This document shows, piece after piece, positions 7,014-8,754 of a stretch of 8,754 bases of DNA. The translations under genes were made by a program, and so were the position numbers. The notes under the pieces were generated by a model. The model made no database searches. It saw nothing but the letters and a program-made list of their open reading frames with translations, and was not told the origin of the DNA. The stretch is from an uncultured Thiotrichaceae bacterium (lineage in GTDB: Bacteria > Pseudomonadota > Gammaproteobacteria > Thiotrichales > Thiotrichaceae). The first letter of the stretch is position 1, and each line of letters begins with the position of its first letter. The stretch lies in assembly GCA_902727945.1 (NCBI GenBank), contig CACVAV010000091.1, forward strand, positions 1 to 8,754, in the 5' to 3' direction.

Positions 7014-7402
7014 CAGCCACCTCCCAACAGAGATTTCACACCCCAGCCAAGTAGCATATCGACTAACCAAAGGAAGATCGTAAGAATGAAAACGATAACA
7101 AAGACCATCAGCGTGGTCTGCATGGTTTCAACACGGGTTGGCCAAACCATTTTTCGCACTTCAGTACGCGAATCCTGCATAAAGCTCATTAAACGCTTGC
7201 CGCTTGCAGATGTCAGCGCAATGTACGCAGCAACACCCATCACAGCCAGCAACCCAAGAACCCTATATAGCAAGGAAACAGGCTCACCCTGCCAATCAGC
7301 AAAGTAGTAAAAACCCGCAATACCCACAAACAACAAAACCAGTGCAACCACTAGTTTAATCGTATCAAGTGAATTTGTTTGTTGTTCGGCTTTTGTTGAC
7401 AT
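7013..7402 (-). CDS. secE: Preprotein translocase subunit SecE
   Basis: 129-residue SecE, the essential clamp subunit of the SecYEG channel in the inner membrane. It is the three-helix form usual in gammaproteobacteria, not the one-helix form of many other bacteria. Hydrophobic segments lie at about 14-34 (LDTIKLVVALVLLFVGIAGF), 43-64 and 96-119. Before the third helix is the conserved cytoplasmic amphipathic stretch RTEVRKMVWPTR at about 79-90, the family signature. The N-terminus is short, polar and without a cleavable signal, as expected. The ATG at 7402 has no strong Shine-Dalgarno; GATAGA is the nearest purine stretch. Its TGA overlaps the nusG ATG by one base. It lies 89 nt after tRNA-Trp. 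The secE–nusG pair is almost universal in bacteria. Confidence 0.98.
   Translation of the reverse strand: MSTKAEQQTNSLDTIKLVVALVLLFVGIAGFYYFADWQGEPVSLLYRVLGLLAVMGVAAYIALTSASGKRLMSFMQDSRTEVRKMVWPTRVETMQTTLMVFVIVFILTIFLWLVDMLLGWGVKSLLGGG
7020..7025 (-). promoter_or_regulatory. nusG Shine-Dalgarno deciding the start
   Basis: GGGAGG on the minus strand, inside the last codons of secE, lies 6 nt before the ATG at 7013. It favours this start over the in-frame ATG 57 nt upstream. Confidence 0.8.
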
Positions 7403-7436
7403 AATCTATCGAAAACCCATATACCGCTAAGACAAC

Positions 7437-7474
7437 TTTATACAAAGCCGAAATCAGCTTGGGTTTTGTATAAA
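7437..7474 (-). repeat. Inverted repeat / long hairpin upstream of secE
   Basis: A perfect 10-bp inverted repeat TTTATACAAA ... TTTGTATAAA (7465-7474 and 7437-7446 on the minus strand) is separated by 18 nt. Part of the spacer folds further as GCTG/CGGC around an ATTT loop. An alternative fold pairs 8 bp outside and AAGCTG/CGGCTT inside, with an AAACCC bulge. No U-run follows, so it is not a normal terminator. The right arm includes TATAAA, a good -10 hexamer, but no matching -35 sits 16-18 nt upstream. It could be an operator-like site, a processing site for tRNA-Trp/secE mRNA or a leader structure. Function is not known. Confidence 0.55.
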
Positions 7475-7475
7475 A

Positions 7476-7494
7476 CCATCTTAAAAAAAGATGG
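7476..7494 (-). terminator. T7 run and small hairpin at the tRNA-Trp 3' end
   Basis: Directly after the encoded CCA of tRNA-Trp comes TC and a run of seven T. CCATCTT and AAGATGG form a perfect 7-bp helix with a five-T loop, using the tRNA's own CCA. Two readings are possible: the folded tRNA followed by the T-run acts as a partial intrinsic terminator, or the helix marks the 3' end for trimming. secE has no other clear promoter, so any termination is probably partial. Confidence 0.4.
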
Positions 7495-7567
7495 CAGGCC
7501 AGGAGGGACTCGAACCCCCAACCGACGGTTTTGGAAACCGCAACTCTACCAATTGAGCTACTGGCCT
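7492..7567 (-). tRNA. tRNA-Trp (anticodon CCA)
   Basis: A 76-nt cloverleaf with encoded CCA. The acceptor stem AGGCCAG/CTGGCCT is followed by discriminator G and CCA (7492-7494). The D arm is GCTC-AATTGGTA-GAGT. The anticodon stem GCGGT/ACCGT (one G·U) carries the loop TTCCAAA, giving anticodon CCA for the UGG codon. The T arm is GGGGG/CCCTC with loop TTCGAGT (one G·U). Discriminator G and the CCA anticodon are the expected tryptophanyl-tRNA synthetase identity elements. G10·U25 and U26 are slightly unusual against E. coli tRNA-Trp (C25, A26) but do not break the fold. It lies between tuf and secE, as in Pseudomonas, and is probably processed from a tuf read-through transcript. Confidence 0.98.
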
Positions 7568-7568
7568 A

Positions 7569-7604
7569 ACAAACGAAAGAGCGAGAGTGTACGCACTCCC
7601 GCTC
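7569..7604 (-). terminator. Hairpin between tuf and tRNA-Trp, weak terminator
   Basis: On the minus strand an 11-bp stem GAGCGGGAGTG/CACTCTCGCTC (one G·U) with a CGTA loop lies at 7579-7604, 27 nt after the tuf stop. Its tail TTTCGTTGTT (7569-7578) is U-rich but broken. It is likely a partial terminator or a processing barrier that separates the abundant tuf message from tRNA-Trp, which begins 12 nt further on. Confidence 0.55.
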
Positions 7605-7630
7605 ACTATTTCAATCTTGATCAGTAAAAA

Positions 7631-8754
7631 TTATTTTACGACCTTAGCTACAACACCAGCACCAACAGTACGACCACCTTCACGAATTGCGAAACGTAAG
7701 CCTTCTTCCATTGCGATTGGCGCAATCAAAGTAACCACCATTTTAACGTTATCACCCGGCATAACCATCTCAATGCCTTCCGGCAGATCACAGGCACCCG
7801 TCACATCCGTCGTGCGGAAGTAAAACTGTGGGCGGTAACCATTAAAGAATGGTGTGTGGCGACCACCTTCGTCTTTTGACAGAATATAAACTTCTGCCTC
7901 AAATTCAGTGTGTGGCGTAATAGAACCTGTTTTACACAGAACCTGACCACGCTCAACGTCTTCACGCTTAGTACCACGTAATAACAGACCCACGTTATCA
8001 CCTGCCTGACCTTGATCCAGCAGCTTACGGAACATTTCAACGCCGGTGACAGTACTCTTGACGGTATCTTTGATACCAACAATTTCCACTTCCTCACCTA
8101 CTTTAATAATTCCACGCTCGATACGACCGGTTACTACCGTACCACGACCCGAGATAGAGAACACATCCTCAACCGGCATCAGGAAAGCACCATCGATAGC
8201 ACGCTCAGGATCAGGAATATAAGTATCCAGTGCATCAATCAATTGCTGGATCGCAGGCTCACCAATAGGCGACTGATCACCTTCCAGCGCTTTCAGCGCA
8301 GAACCGTGAACAATGGGCGTATCATCGCCCGGAAATTCATAAATATCTAACAGTTCACGAATTTCCATTTCAACCAGTTCAAGCAGCTCCTCATCATCAA
8401 CCATGTCACATTTATTCATGAACACAACGATGTACGGAACACCTACCTGACGGGACAACAGGATATGCTCACGCGTCTGAGGCATAGGGCCGTCAGCAGC
8501 AGAACAAACCAGAATAGCGCCATCCATCTGTGCCGCACCGGTAATCATGTTCTTCACATAATCAGCATGTCCCGGGCAATCAACGTGCGCGTAGTGACGG
8601 GTATCTGATTCGTATTCCACGTGAGACGTAGAAATCGTAATACCACGCTCTCTTTCTTCAGGGGCATTATCAATCTGGCTAAAATCTTTAGTGTCACCAC
8701 CAAACTTCTTGCCCTGGACAATAGAGATTGCCGCCGTCAGTGTTGTCTTGCCGT
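7631..8754 (-). CDS. tuf: Translation elongation factor Tu (5' end beyond window)
   Basis: EF-Tu, the GTPase that carries aminoacyl-tRNA to the ribosomal A site. 373 residues plus stop are visible. About 23 N-terminal codons lie beyond the right edge, giving a full length near 396. The window opens inside the P-loop (GKTTLTAAI). Using full-length numbering, the switch I RGITI lies near 59-63, DCPGH with the catalytic histidine at 81-85, NKCD at 136-139 and the G5 motif GSAL near 172-176. Domain 2 (SISGRGTVVTGRIERG) and domain 3 (GGRHTPFFNGYRPQFYFRTTDVTG) are complete, ending in REGGRTVGAGVVAKVVK. A second reading from an internal GTG at 8620 is not the real start, because homology continues upstream to the edge. 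Genomes of this group often carry two tuf copies; this is the one beside secE (tufB position). Confidence 0.99.
   Translation of the reverse strand, partial: GKTTLTAAISIVQGKKFGGDTKDFSQIDNAPEERERGITISTSHVEYESDTRHYAHVDCPGHADYVKNMITGAAQMDGAILVCSAADGPMPQTREHILLSRQVGVPYIVVFMNKCDMVDDEELLELVEMEIRELLDIYEFPGDDTPIVHGSALKALEGDQSPIGEPAIQQLIDALDTYIPDPERAIDGAFLMPVEDVFSISGRGTVVTGRIERGIIKVGEEVEIVGIKDTVKSTVTGVEMFRKLLDQGQAGDNVGLLLRGTKREDVERGQVLCKTGSITPHTEFEAEVYILSKDEGGRHTPFFNGYRPQFYFRTTDVTGACDLPEGIEMVMPGDNVKMVVTLIAPIAMEEGLRFAIREGGRTVGAGVVAKVVK

Noticed and set aside
7014..7070. Longer NusG with 19 more N-terminal residues
   Set aside because: The extra residues are encoded inside secE, do not resemble NusG, and the strong ribosome site fits only the ATG at 7013.
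7437..7442. TATAAA as the -10 of a secE promoter
   Set aside because: The hexamers 16-18 nt upstream are A/C-rich (such as ACCCAA) and do not resemble TTGACA.
8012..8350. 112-residue plus-strand frame inside tuf
   Set aside because: Antisense shadow of a fully conserved tuf reading frame.
1..8754. A new defence, mobile or metabolic system
   Set aside because: Every coding stretch is a conserved housekeeping gene in a standard order, and the gaps are too short (287 nt at most) to hold another gene.

Overview
This window is the classic bacterial tuf–secE–nusG–ribosomal protein–rpoB cluster, read entirely on the minus strand. In transcription order (right to left) it holds: tuf (EF-Tu, first ~23 codons cut off by the right edge), tRNA-Trp(CCA), secE, nusG, rplK (L11), rplA (L1), rplJ (L10), rplL (L7/L12) and rpoB (RNA polymerase beta, last ~80 codons cut off by the left edge). 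rpoC would be expected just beyond the left edge. All coding frames are intact. I found no mobile element, CRISPR array, rRNA or accessory gene, and no believable gene on the plus strand.

The protein sequences point to a gammaproteobacterium. NusG, L1, L11, SecE (the three-helix form) and RpoB align closely from memory with Escherichia and Pseudomonas proteins. The tRNA-Trp gene between tuf and secE is the Pseudomonas-type layout, not the enteric one. Up to the point where the window ends, RpoB is 17 residues longer than the E. coli protein, again as in non-enteric gammaproteobacteria. Base composition is moderate. I cannot resolve the genus.

Region by region: 1-3830 is rpoB. 3831-4010 is a spacer with a terminator-like hairpin at the position of the known rplL–rpoB attenuator. 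4011-5009 holds rplL and rplJ. 5010-5296 is the rplJ leader, with a very recognisable L10-binding RNA, a helix close to the Shine-Dalgarno, a hairpin just after rplA and a possible promoter. 5297-6424 holds rplA and rplK, abutting with no gap. 6425-6479 is a short rplK leader that may carry the L1 target. 6480-7402 holds nusG and secE, overlapping by one base. 7403-7491 is a short spacer with a strong inverted repeat. 7492-7567 is tRNA-Trp. 7568-7630 is a spacer with a hairpin. 7631-8754 is tuf.

Together the genes supply translation elongation (EF-Tu, tRNA-Trp), the ribosomal stalk and its base (L10, L7/L12, L11), the mobile L1 stalk, the core translocon subunit SecE, the elongation factor NusG and RNA polymerase. 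Co-expression, with ribosomal-protein feedback through leader RNAs and partial termination before rpoB, is the known logic of this cluster. I see no previously undescribed system here. The items worth a second look are RNA structures in the gaps between genes.
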